Assembly: GCF_036409155.1 (NCBI RefSeq)
Contig: NZ_JAZGLW010000001.1
Location: 1,426,001-1,490,000 of the forward strand
Reading direction: 5' to 3'
Source of the DNA: Mycobacterium sp. 050128
GTDB lineage: Bacteria > Actinomycetota > Actinomycetes > Mycobacteriales > Mycobacteriaceae
Length of the DNA stretch: 64,000 nt
Positions 27,045 to 35,683 of this stretch are shown here, piece after piece (positions within the stretch are counted from its first letter, which is position 1; each line of letters opens with the position of its first letter). Below the pieces are notes generated by a model, which ran no database searches, was not told where the DNA came from, and saw nothing but the letters and a program-made list of their open reading frames with translations. The position numbers and the translations under genes are program-made.

Positions 27045-30020
27045 ATGACCGATCTTGACGTCAACTCTTTCGTGCCCGGTGAGGCAGTTGTCCACCTGAA
27101 AGCCGGCGACCTGGTACGCCAGTTGCCCGTCTACGGCGCCGCGCCGCTGAAATCCAACGAGCCACCTCCGACGCGCGTCGGACTTGATGATTTCGATGCT
27201 GCGTTGAAGCCGTTCGGTGTACGGGCGTTGTTTCGCGTATTTGATGCGCCGGAGTTCCCGCAGCTCGCTGGCATCGTCGTCGTCCGATTCGACGAACGGA
27301 ACAAGGTAGAAATGGTCCTCGCGGCCCTCAATGAATTGCCGTCTGTCATCGAATCATCGATGCACGCGTGCCTCACAGCCTGCGTCGTACCCGACGACCT
27401 CCGATACGGGGACCAGTGGGGCCTGCCAGAGATTAACTGCCCGCAGGCCTGGGGTGTCACGACAGGTGACCCCGCAGTGGTGATTGCCGTCATCGATACC
27501 GGCTGTGACTTCAACCATCGCGACATAGCCGATCATCTGTTGCCCGGCAGAAACTTCATTACCCCCGGCCAAAGCCCCCAGGACGATGATGGTCACGGCA
27601 CCGAGATGGCAGGGGTCATCGGCGCGCTTACCAACAACACCTACGCAGTCGCGGGTGTGATGTGGGCGTGCAAACTACTGCCGGTCAAGGCAGTCCCCGC
27701 CGGGGGAAGTGTCGCTGCCTCTACTTACGCGCAGGGGATTGTGTGGGCCGCTCAATCCCCGCAGTCTGCCGCAATCATCAACTGCTCCTACGCCGCTCGC
27801 GCCGAAGACGTCTCCCTGAAGAACGCCGTCGTCACCGCGGGTACCGCGGGGGCACTTGTCGTCACCGCGAGCGCCGACCTGCCCTCTGGGGTTTCGGCCT
27901 ACACCCCATATCCCGGCAAGTACGCCGAAACCATGGACCATGTTGTTTGCGTGGGCGCGACCGACTCAAACAATAAACGCTCTACGTACTCGAACTACGG
28001 GTCCTGGCTGACTCTGGTCGCTCCTGGGGACGGGATCTGGACGTTGCACCTTGGCGACGGTGGCTCAACGGAGGTCTCCGGCACCTCGCTATCAACCGCT
28101 TTCGTCAGCGGCGTCGCCGGCCTCATTCGCGCCGCTCGCCCAACGGCGACCGCTTTCGACATCAAGCGGCAACTCCTCGCCGGTGCGCGGCCCCTGGGCG
28201 GCCCCATTCCCAACCAGAACTACGGATATGGACTCGTCGACGCATGGGGATGTCTGCCACAGCTGAAATTCGCCTTCCAAGCCAGCAACAGCCCGACTAT
28301 GTTTGTGGCCTCCTCGAGCGATGGCAAGATATTTCGCCAGGACAGGTATTCCGCGCATCAGGTCGGCCAGTGCACCGCATTCGCACAATTCGGTGACAAT
28401 CTGTACGTCGCTTTCCAGGCAGCTGACGGTACTAATAACCTGGTCGTCGCATACACCACCGATGGCAAATCCTATGTCCAGCCCCTCGCTATTCCGACTG
28501 CCAAGCTGGGCAACTGTGTCGCGATGGCGAGCTTCAATGAGAAGCTCTACCTCGCTACCCCATCGATCGTTGCCAGCGAGAACCGCAGTCTGGTGGTCTT
28601 CACGTCCAGCGACGGCGAGCAATACCAGGGCATTGTGCGTCCCAATTTCAACCTGGGGAACTGTGCCGCGATGGCGACCCTGAACAACACGTTGTACTTG
28701 GTCTATCAGGCCAATGACAGCAGCAAAAAGATGTACCTCACCTCCAGCAGCGATGGCAACACCTGGCAACCAGCCCGCAGTTCCGGCAACATTCAGTTGG
28801 GAAGCTGCGTCGCGATAACCGGTTTCAACCAAAAGCTTTATGTCGCCGCGCAGGACTCGAGCGGCCACCTGGCCATCTTGTCCTCAAGCGACTTCAGTAC
28901 CTTCCAGCCCGTAACAGGCGGTCCCTCATCAATTCCCATGGGAAACACCGTCGCGGCGGCCGTTTTCAACCACAACCTCTACGTCGCTTACAAGAACCTC
29001 AACGGCGATCTGCTGGTCGTCTACTCCCCCAACGGCGACAACTGGTCACCGGTGATGGAATTTAGCAGTATTCAGTTGGGCAACTCTGCCGCAATGGCCG
29101 TCTTCAGAAGCCCATACCTTGCACAGCTGAAACTCATCTTCCAAGCCAGCATCGGCGACGACATGGTTTTGGCCTCCTCCCGCGACGGCGAGACATTTAC
29201 CCAGGCCCAGCATCCCGAAATCCAGATCGGCCAGACCGTCGGAGTCGCACAGTTCAATGACAGCCTGTATATGGCCTTCCAGACACCGAATTCCACCGAC
29301 ATGTACGTCGCCTCCGCCGCCGACGGCCTCAACTTCGGCCAGCAAACCCGCATTCCCACTGGCCAGTTGGGCAGCGGTGCCGCGATGGCCGTCTTCAAGA
29401 ACCGGCTCTACCTCGCCGCCCCGTCGGTCGCCGCCGGCCACAACCGCAACCTAATTGTCGCTGCGTCGGGTGACGGCGCGCAGTGGTCGACGACCGAGGT
29501 GACCACCATCCAGCTGGGAAGTAATGCCGCGATGGTGCCCTTCATCAATGACAAGCTGTACTTGGCCTATCAGAACAACAGCAATCAAAATCTGATGGTC
29601 GCCTCCAGCAGCGACGGCAGCACTTGGTCGGCAAACGAAATCCGTATCCCTGTGGATCGCTGCATCGCGATGGCCGTTTTCAATAGCGTGCTTTACGTCG
29701 CCGCACGGGATTCCAATTTGAATCTGAATATCGCTTCGTCGAGAGACGGCATCACCTTCACGGGGGTGTACCAAACGCAGAATGCGGGGAATAGCCTTGC
29801 GATGGCCGTTTTCGATGGCAAGCTGCACATCGCCTTCCAGCACAATGTCACTCACAATCTGCAAATCGTCTATACCGTCGACAGCACCCACTGGTTCGGA
29901 CCCGTCGAGCATCGCGATATTCAGTTGGGCGACTGTGCCGCGATGGCCATCTTCGAGGACCCTGCTCGGGCGCCTACCCCTCGTGATCTTGTATCAGCGG
30001 CTCAAGCGGGATTGGGCTAA
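27045..30020 (+). CDS. S8 subtilisin-like protease with twelve C-terminal propeller-like repeats
   Basis: A 991-residue protein without signal peptide, starting at ATG 27045 after GAGGAGG. Residues 1-125 resemble a subtilase prodomain/N-terminal region. The S8 domain (about 126-405) has Asp151 in AVIDTGCD, His184 in DDGHGTEMAG and Ser348 in SGTSLSTAF. The usual oxyanion Asn is replaced by Asp278 (TASADL). From residue 407 to about 975 there are twelve 45-50-residue repeats with core LYVAFQ...L.VASSSDG..F...IQLGN.AAMAVFN, in two six-repeat blocks, suggesting two beta-propellers. The likely role is a cytosolic protease with a large binding or sensing region. Codon use is more A/T-ending than its neighbours, hinting at transfer. 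Confidence 0.9.
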   Translation: MTDLDVNSFVPGEAVVHLKAGDLVRQLPVYGAAPLKSNEPPPTRVGLDDFDAALKPFGVRALFRVFDAPEFPQLAGIVVVRFDERNKVEMVLAALNELPSVIESSMHACLTACVVPDDLRYGDQWGLPEINCPQAWGVTTGDPAVVIAVIDTGCDFNHRDIADHLLPGRNFITPGQSPQDDDGHGTEMAGVIGALTNNTYAVAGVMWACKLLPVKAVPAGGSVAASTYAQGIVWAAQSPQSAAIINCSYAARAEDVSLKNAVVTAGTAGALVVTASADLPSGVSAYTPYPGKYAETMDHVVCVGATDSNNKRSTYSNYGSWLTLVAPGDGIWTLHLGDGGSTEVSGTSLSTAFVSGVAGLIRAARPTATAFDIKRQLLAGARPLGGPIPNQNYGYGLVDAWGCLPQLKFAFQASNSPTMFVASSSDGKIFRQDRYSAHQVGQCTAFAQFGDNLYVAFQAADGTNNLVVAYTTDGKSYVQPLAIPTAKLGNCVAMASFNEKLYLATPSIVASENRSLVVFTSSDGEQYQGIVRPNFNLGNCAAMATLNNTLYLVYQANDSSKKMYLTSSSDGNTWQPARSSGNIQLGSCVAITGFNQKLYVAAQDSSGHLAILSSSDFSTFQPVTGGPSSIPMGNTVAAAVFNHNLYVAYKNLNGDLLVVYSPNGDNWSPVMEFSSIQLGNSAAMAVFRSPYLAQLKLIFQASIGDDMVLASSRDGETFTQAQHPEIQIGQTVGVAQFNDSLYMAFQTPNSTDMYVASAADGLNFGQQTRIPTGQLGSGAAMAVFKNRLYLAAPSVAAGHNRNLIVAASGDGAQWSTTEVTTIQLGSNAAMVPFINDKLYLAYQNNSNQNLMVASSSDGSTWSANEIRIPVDRCIAMAVFNSVLYVAARDSNLNLNIASSRDGITFTGVYQTQNAGNSLAMAVFDGKLHIAFQHNVTHNLQIVYTVDSTHWFGPVEHRDIQLGDCAAMAIFEDPARAPTPRDLVSAAQAGLG
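28263..29961 (+). repeat. Twelve tandem protein repeats in two six-copy blocks
   Basis: Coding repeats of about 144 bases. Block 1 begins LKFAFQAS at residue 407 and block 2 begins LKLIFQAS at residue 695. Repeat 3 and repeat 9 both carry the longer LYLATPSIVAS / LYLAAPSVAAG form, so the six-repeat unit itself was duplicated. The period and SSDG turn are typical of propeller blades. Confidence 0.8.
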
Positions 30021-30168
30021 GGTCGGCCCGTTTGGTCATGTTTTGGCACCGTCCGAACAAAAGTGTCGCCGCCAACGCGCTCACTGACCAGTGGTCGGTA
30101 ACGGACGAGATCAACGCGCAAGCGAACGAACACCCCCTCACTTCCTAAAGTTGTCTCCGACAGCAAGT

Positions 30169-30186
30169 CGAGTAGCCGACTACTCG
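30169..30186. promoter_or_regulatory. Inverted repeat CGAGTAG-CCGA-CTACTCG
   Basis: A perfect 7-bp-arm hairpin with a four-base loop in the 326-base gap between the propeller-subtilase and the patatin gene. It may end the first transcript or be an operator. The rest of the gap holds no gene that I can support. Confidence 0.4.
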
Positions 30187-30286
30187 TGCGCAAGCTCGGT
30201 CATCCGCCCTAGCGTCGTCAGTGCCACTACGAACCACACCAATTGCGTCACTTCACTTCTGGAAAGTGGGGCCGCCGCGGACTTCT

Positions 30287-30317
30287 GGTGTCGCGCGATC
30301 GTGCGTTCCGCGACACC
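30287..30317. promoter_or_regulatory. Perfect 9-bp inverted repeat upstream of the patatin operon
   Basis: GGTGTCGCG and CGCGACACC are exact complements with a 13-base spacer, ending 29 bases before the ATG at 30347. The position suits an operator or a translation-controlling hairpin for the patatin-subtilase-MBL operon. Confidence 0.5.
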
Positions 30318-30346
30318 TCGTTATCAGTCGACGAATGGGACTCGAA

Positions 30347-31510
30347 ATGACCAGTGCCAACTTGGACGAGTTGATCACTCCGGTCCGGCAAGCACAGGAC
30401 GACGGAGATCGGCAGCCGGAGAAGGGCCGGGCGCTTTGCCTATCCGGCGGCGGCTACCGGGCGATGGTCTTCCATGTTGGAGTGCTCTGGCGGCTCAACG
30501 AGGTCGGCCTGCTGGCGAAGCTCGACCGCGTCTCCAGCGTCTCGGGCGGTTCGATCACCGCCGGCGTTCTCGCGAAGAATTGGCAGCAGCTGACATGGGA
30601 CACCAAGCAGGTCGCCAGCAACTTTGACGAACAGTTCGTCAAACCCGTGCGAAAGATGAGCGCAACCGCGGTCGACGTCAAAGCGGTTCTCGAAGGAATG
30701 CTGCCTTTCGGTGATTCCGCCGCCGGCCGCGTCGCGGCTGCCTATCGCAAGCACCTCTTCGGTGCCACCAGCCTGCAACAACTGCCCGACAAGCCGCGGT
30801 TCATCTTCAATTCGACCAACCTGGAGTCCGGGGTGCTGCTGCGGTTCAGCAAGCCCTATCTGGCCGACTATCGCGTCGGGAGAATCATGAATCCCGACGT
30901 ATCGCTGGCGGTCGCGGTCGCCGCGTCGTCGGCCTTTCCGCCCGCGCTGTCGCCCTGCACGCTGCACCTCAAGGGCCAGACCTGGATCGACGAACAAGGC
31001 AACACACTTACCGGGCCCGGCTTCCGCGACGAGATCAAGGTGACCGACGGCGGCGTATACGACAACCTCGGGCTGGAAACCGCGTGGAAGAGATACACGT
31101 CGATCATCGTCAGTGACGCCGGCGGCGAAGTCGCCGCCGACGACGATCCCCCGACCGATCCGCTGCGGCAGACGGCTCGGGTTCTCGACCTCATCCACAA
31201 TCAAGCCCTTGCGATGCGCAAGCGCCAAGTGATCGGCTCGTTCAAATCCGGTCTGCGACAGGGCATGTACATCGGCATCCGCAGTCAGGTCGCGAAATAC
31301 GGCGGGGCAGTGCTGCCGGCGAACCCCGATCGAACCCGCGAACTGGCCGAGGTGAAAACGCGGCTTGCGCCGCTCTCCGACGCCGAGCAAGAGCGACTTA
31401 TCAACTGGGGCTACGTCATCTGCGATGCCGGCCTGCGGACCCACATGTCCGGTGAACTCACCGATCCCACGAAGACCGAACTCCCCTATCCGAACGAGGC
31501 GTTGACATGA
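30347..31510 (+). CDS. Patatin-like phospholipase
   Basis: A 387-residue patatin-domain lipase. The oxyanion loop is SGGGYRA (Ser33-Arg38), the nucleophile Ser66 is in SSVSGGS (the first Gly of GxSxG is Ser), and the dyad Asp234 is in TDGGVYDN. It has no signal peptide or membrane helix. Patatins deacylate phospholipids. In bacteria, cytosolic ones serve as effectors of anti-phage systems, for example CapV in CBASS. ATG at 30347 was chosen; ATG 30335 in frame is possible. Its stop overlaps the start of the second subtilase (ATGA), so the two are co-translated. Confidence 0.88.
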   Translation: MTSANLDELITPVRQAQDDGDRQPEKGRALCLSGGGYRAMVFHVGVLWRLNEVGLLAKLDRVSSVSGGSITAGVLAKNWQQLTWDTKQVASNFDEQFVKPVRKMSATAVDVKAVLEGMLPFGDSAAGRVAAAYRKHLFGATSLQQLPDKPRFIFNSTNLESGVLLRFSKPYLADYRVGRIMNPDVSLAVAVAASSAFPPALSPCTLHLKGQTWIDEQGNTLTGPGFRDEIKVTDGGVYDNLGLETAWKRYTSIIVSDAGGEVAADDDPPTDPLRQTARVLDLIHNQALAMRKRQVIGSFKSGLRQGMYIGIRSQVAKYGGAVLPANPDRTRELAEVKTRLAPLSDAEQERLINWGYVICDAGLRTHMSGELTDPTKTELPYPNEALT

Positions 31511-33438
31511 ACGGGGAAACTTCAATCTCCCGAAAGTTGGTCGATTACATCCTGGTTGGCGCCGGCTCGAGCCGACGATACCTGCAGGGCTCACCGATCT
31601 TGGGTGATGTGTGGACCGCGTACGTGCAAGACCTGAGCAAGCCGGTCGACCTGCTGATCACGTCGTACAAGGGCAGCTCGGCCAACGCCCTGGCCGCGGA
31701 GATCTTCAAACAACTGCAAGGAATCCGTCGCGGTGTCGTTCATGGCGACGATCCGAGGGTCGCGCCGGTGCAGAACTATGTAGCCGCCCGGTTGTACTTC
31801 GATGAAGTGATCCGGGTGCTGATCCCGATGACGAAGTGGTGGCTGGATCCGAAGACCCGCAACGAGATCGACGCGTGGATGAGTTCAGATAACTCCGACG
31901 GCGAATGCGGACCCGACAAGATCGCTCAGACGGTCGACGATGTGCGGGTCCTGGTCGCCGCATGGAACAAGGGTCCCCAGGACCTCGACGAATTGTTCAA
32001 GGATCCCACGGTCGGGATCCGCAGTCGGCGCACGGCATTCGAGCGCTTCGTCGCGTTATGCGCCCTGGTCTTGATGGTGCAACGCCCCCCGGAGGAGACG
32101 GACCGCGAGCCGCTGACGCCACGGGTGTTGACCAAAGTTCAGAGGAAAACGCAGGGCCTGTTGGTCGACACCAGCAACGACGACTTGCGCGAGCTCGTCG
32201 TCGATCTGATCTCCACCGATATGGCCCCGGCAGAGGCCGCGAAGGTCTGGCAGATCTCGCGGAACCGTCCGGCGTCCACCGCGATCATGAAGTCGGTGCC
32301 GGCCGTGAAGGCCGACGCGGCCCGCCGCCTGTTCGACCTCGACTGCACCCCGATCACCTGGGCGGTCATCGATTCCGGGATCGACACGCACCACATCGCG
32401 TTTGGGAAGCACCCGGTCCGCAAGACATACGACTTCACCTATTACCGCGAGGTCGTCAACCTCAGCAATGTCGACGACGTCGTTCGCAAATCCAATCTCA
32501 AGGCGATCGAGACCGCTCGCAAGGACAACCCACTCCCGCCGAGCGCAGACCGCAAGCTGAAACAGATCGCGACCGCCGCGTATCACGGTCAGCCGATGCG
32601 GTATGACCTCATCGCGGAGTTCCTCGAACTCGGCGTCGAAGGCCCGCCCCCACCACCACCGTCCAGCGAACACGGCACTCATGTCGCCGGCATCATCGCG
32701 GCCGCAGTCGACGAAGCGGGCGGAAATCTCGTCACCGGCATGTGCCCGGGTATCAATCTTTACGACTTGCGCATCATCGGATCCGATAAAGAGGACACCG
32801 AGTTGGCGGTTATCGCGGCGCTACAGTTTGTCCGGCACACCAATGAGTTGGCGGGCGACATGCAGATCCAGGGTGTGAACATGAGCCTGTCGATCGAGCA
32901 CGACGTGCGCAATTACGCATGCGGGGCGACCCCGGTCTGCATGGAGGCCGAGCGACTCATCGACAGTGGGGTGGTCGTCGTCGCCGCCGCCGGCAACTTC
33001 GGCTACCAGAACATCATGGTCAACGACCAGCCGTTCAATAACTACCTCGCCTTCAGCATCACCGACCCTGGCAATGCAGAGCGCGTCATCACGGTCGGAT
33101 CCACGCACCACTACAAGCCTTTCACCTACGGCGTGAGCTACTTCTCCAGCCGCGGCCCTACCGGTGACGGACGACCGAAGCCGGACCTTGTCGCACCCGG
33201 CGAGCGCATCTATTCCCCAGTGCTGGAAAATGATTGGGGCTATCTGGACGGCACCAGCATGGCCGCACCTCACGTCAGCGGCGCCGCAGCACTACTGATG
33301 GCACGCTATCCAGAACTCGTCGGACGTCCCGACAAGGTCAAGAATATTCTCTGCGAGACAGCGACCGATCTCGGACGAGAGCGCAACTTTCAGGGTCACG
33401 GCTTACTCGATGTTCTTCGCGCCTTACAGAGCCAATGA
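31507..33438 (+). CDS. S8 subtilisin-like protease with large uncharacterised N-terminal domain
   Basis: A 643-residue protein. Residues 1 to about 280 form a mainly helical region with no recognised family (KLVDYILVGAGSSRRYLQGSPILGD..., VRVLIPMTKWWLDPKTRNEIDAW). The S8 domain follows with a complete active site: Asp289 (AVIDSGID), His389 (EHGTHVAG), oxyanion Asn497 (AAAGNFG) and Ser584 (DGTSMAAPHVSG). An unusual insert of about 80 residues between the Asp and His motifs ends in a Pro run (GPPPPPPSSEHG). There is no signal peptide, so it should be cytosolic, unlike secreted subtilisins or mycosins. It is coupled to the patatin gene before it and is 11 bases from the MBL gene. Confidence 0.88.
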   Translation: MNGETSISRKLVDYILVGAGSSRRYLQGSPILGDVWTAYVQDLSKPVDLLITSYKGSSANALAAEIFKQLQGIRRGVVHGDDPRVAPVQNYVAARLYFDEVIRVLIPMTKWWLDPKTRNEIDAWMSSDNSDGECGPDKIAQTVDDVRVLVAAWNKGPQDLDELFKDPTVGIRSRRTAFERFVALCALVLMVQRPPEETDREPLTPRVLTKVQRKTQGLLVDTSNDDLRELVVDLISTDMAPAEAAKVWQISRNRPASTAIMKSVPAVKADAARRLFDLDCTPITWAVIDSGIDTHHIAFGKHPVRKTYDFTYYREVVNLSNVDDVVRKSNLKAIETARKDNPLPPSADRKLKQIATAAYHGQPMRYDLIAEFLELGVEGPPPPPPSSEHGTHVAGIIAAAVDEAGGNLVTGMCPGINLYDLRIIGSDKEDTELAVIAALQFVRHTNELAGDMQIQGVNMSLSIEHDVRNYACGATPVCMEAERLIDSGVVVVAAAGNFGYQNIMVNDQPFNNYLAFSITDPGNAERVITVGSTHHYKPFTYGVSYFSSRGPTGDGRPKPDLVAPGERIYSPVLENDWGYLDGTSMAAPHVSGAAALLMARYPELVGRPDKVKNILCETATDLGRERNFQGHGLLDVLRALQSQ

Positions 33439-33449
33439 GGTGAATTCAC

Positions 33450-34733
33450 ATGTCCAGCAACGTTTTCAGTCTCGAAATCCTGCCCGCCAAGAAAGGCGAT
33501 TGCCTACTGCTTCGATACGGGCCAAAGGCAGACAAGAAGCAGAAGCTGGCGCTGATCGACGGGGGTCCCAGCGGCGTCTACACCAACCACCTCGAACCTC
33601 GGCTGAAGCAGTTGCGGGACGAAAAGGGGGTACCCGCCGGCGAGCCGATGGCGCTGGACTGGGTGATGCTCAGCCACGTGGACGATGACCACGCCAACGG
33701 ACTGGTGCGGCTGACCGAGGACCTCAGGGCGCTGCCGGTCAACAGGTTCGTGAAGCCACGAAGGCTGTTCCACAACACATTTGACAAGATCATTGGCAAT
33801 GACGCCGCCGAGCTGAAGAAGGCCACCTCGAACGGGTACGGAACGGCATCGCTGACCGGGGACATCCCGGTCGACATGGTGCCCGACGACGCGAAGGTCG
33901 ACGCCGACACGTTCAATGACGCGCTGATGGTGCTCGCGGGCATCGAGCAGGGCGTCGACCTGGCCGGCAACGCGGAGGTGCTCAAGATCCAGGTAAACGA
34001 TGGAGCGGGCGGGTTGATCGTCGCCGAGGATGGCGGCACGGCGATCACCATCGGAGACGGCCTGACGTTGAACGTCATTGGGCCGATGCTGCCCGAAGTC
34101 GAGGCGCTACAAGAAGCACACCGAAAGTGGTTGGAGGAGCAGAAAAAGCATCCGAAGCCGCCGGCCGCCGCACTGGCGGCCTACGTCGACAAGTCGGTGC
34201 CCAATCTGTCCAGCATTGTGGTGCTCGCCGAATTCGGCGGGAAGACGATCCTGTTCACCGGTGACGCCCGCGGCGACAAGATCCTCGAGGGAATGAAACT
34301 CGTCGGACTCGGCGACAGTTTGCACGTCGATGTGCTGAAGGGACAGCACCACGGCAGTGAAAACAATTACACCCAAGACTATTTCGAGCGCATCACCGCC
34401 GACCGCTACGTGTTCTCCGGAAACGGACAGCACGGAAACCCTGAGCGGGCAACTCTGGATATGCTGCGCCAGGCCCGCAACACCGTCCGGCCGGAAGAGA
34501 ACTACCAGATCTACCTGACCTACGAGATCGCCGACATCGACAAGCTCCGCCAGGCGGACTGGGAGATCAAGCAGAAACGGGCGAGCCGAACCCGCAATCC
34601 CCTACCTGACTGGTCACCTGACAAGCAGGGGCTCGTGGCGTTCTTCGAGAAGTATCCCGATATGGCGGCCCGGGTCGTACCGCTGCAGGGCGATCTGCCC
34701 AGACACCGTATCGATCTGCTGGGCACTCCGTAA
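33450..34733 (+). CDS. Metallo-beta-lactamase-fold hydrolase (ComEC/Rec2-like)
   Basis: A 427-residue MBL-fold protein of the ComEC-like hydrolase group. Metal ligands are in SHVDDDHANG (His76, Asp78, Asp80, His81), the Asp in ILFTGDARGD, and His in LKGQHHGSENN. It begins with the strand SLEILPAKKGDCLLLRYG typical of the group. A helical insert lies around residues 90-190. There is no membrane part. Such enzymes cut phosphodiesters or nucleotides, and they recur as partners of proteases in predicted bacterial conflict systems. GAGGTGA precedes the ATG. It is the last gene of the patatin-S8-MBL operon. Confidence 0.86.
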   Translation: MSSNVFSLEILPAKKGDCLLLRYGPKADKKQKLALIDGGPSGVYTNHLEPRLKQLRDEKGVPAGEPMALDWVMLSHVDDDHANGLVRLTEDLRALPVNRFVKPRRLFHNTFDKIIGNDAAELKKATSNGYGTASLTGDIPVDMVPDDAKVDADTFNDALMVLAGIEQGVDLAGNAEVLKIQVNDGAGGLIVAEDGGTAITIGDGLTLNVIGPMLPEVEALQEAHRKWLEEQKKHPKPPAAALAAYVDKSVPNLSSIVVLAEFGGKTILFTGDARGDKILEGMKLVGLGDSLHVDVLKGQHHGSENNYTQDYFERITADRYVFSGNGQHGNPERATLDMLRQARNTVRPEENYQIYLTYEIADIDKLRQADWEIKQKRASRTRNPLPDWSPDKQGLVAFFEKYPDMAARVVPLQGDLPRHRIDLLGTP

Positions 34734-34739
34734 CGGTGT

Positions 34740-35594
34740 TCAGCCGCCGCGACCAAAGTAGAGCTCTTGGGTTGCGACGCAGACCATTTGCCCCTCGCGG
34801 TTGTACATCGTCGACGTCGTCAGCCCCCGGCCCGCGACACCGCTGGCCGACACCTGATCCGAGAGGACCCAGTCCGCCAGGTCGACCGGCCGATGAAACC
34901 ACAGTGCGTGGTCGATGAGGGCGTTGAAGGTGCTGACCGGCGTGGCCCGCCGCATGACGAGCGCGGGCTCGACCATTGTCGTTCCGGAAAGGTAGGTCAG
35001 CAGGCAGCTGTGCAGCACCTCATCGTCCGGCACAGATCCGTTGGCGCGCCACCACATTCGCAGCCGCGGCGCCGGCTCGGCCAGGTCGATGGCAAGCCGC
35101 GGCGGGGGGTCGACGTAGCGCAGCTCGAAGGGCCGAGGCGCAACCCAGTGACCGTCCAGTTCGTCCGCATGTGCCGCCAACTGCTCCTGTATCGGGGGCA
35201 GCGATTCGGGGTCGGCGACCTCGGGCATCGGTTGCTGGTAGTCGAGCGACTCGAATGGCACGTTGAATGAGGCGAGTGCCTCGAGCAGGATCTGCCCGTC
35301 CTGGCGGGCGGTGATCTTGCGGGTGGACAACGTGCCGCCGTCGCGTGCCACGTCGACGTGGAGGTCGACCGGGTGGCGGGCATCGCCGGCTCGCACGTAG
35401 TAGACATGCACGCTGTGCGCTGCGCGGCCCGGCGCAGTGAGGCTTGCCGCCATCAGCGCTTGGCCGGCGATGTGGCCGCCCACGATGTGATGGCCCGGGT
35501 TGTCCAGCTGGGTGGCGATGAATTGGTGGTCGTCAACGCGGACAACGTGGAGGGTGTCGATGACATCGGCCAGCGTCGGCCAGCGGTAGCTCAT
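34740..35594 (-). CDS. Acyl-CoA thioesterase II, TesB family
   Basis: A 284-residue double-hotdog thioesterase: N-terminal hotdog with GGHIAGQALMAASLT and VYYVRAGDARHPVDLHVDVARDGGTLSTRKITARQDG, C-terminal hotdog ending in CVATQELYFGR. TesB enzymes hydrolyse medium/long acyl-CoA using an Asp-Thr/Ser-Gln triad. The Gln (ATQELYF) and the SxxHALWFHRP-type region are present, but where the family has Asp (YxSD) this protein reads TYLSGTTM, so the Asp seems lost and activity may be altered. It converges with the MBL gene with six bases between them. Confidence 0.84.
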   Translation of the reverse strand: MSYRWPTLADVIDTLHVVRVDDHQFIATQLDNPGHHIVGGHIAGQALMAASLTAPGRAAHSVHVYYVRAGDARHPVDLHVDVARDGGTLSTRKITARQDGQILLEALASFNVPFESLDYQQPMPEVADPESLPPIQEQLAAHADELDGHWVAPRPFELRYVDPPPRLAIDLAEPAPRLRMWWRANGSVPDDEVLHSCLLTYLSGTTMVEPALVMRRATPVSTFNALIDHALWFHRPVDLADWVLSDQVSASGVAGRGLTTSTMYNREGQMVCVATQELYFGRGG

Positions 35595-35607
35595 CCGGGC
35601 ATCTTGT

Positions 35608-35624
35608 CATCCGGTTCACGGATG
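35608..35624. promoter_or_regulatory. Inverted repeat upstream of the TesB gene
   Basis: CATCCG-GTTCA-CGGATG is a perfect 6-bp-arm repeat lying 13 bases upstream of the thioesterase start. It could be an operator or a leader hairpin. Confidence 0.3.
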
Positions 35625-35683
35625 TCTGGCGAAGTGTCCTCCCCGATCTGTCTCAGATTCGGGGTGGCTGGACGCCGCACTTT

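Noticed and set aside
26176..34739. Flanking direct repeats or integrase marking the protease module as a mobile element
   Set aside because: No integrase, transposase, tRNA or clear target duplication was found at either edge.
35641..35664. CCCCGA/TCGGGG repeat as an extra VapBC operator
   Set aside because: It has bulges and lies outside the long palindrome that already fits VapB binding; it may be a simple hairpin.
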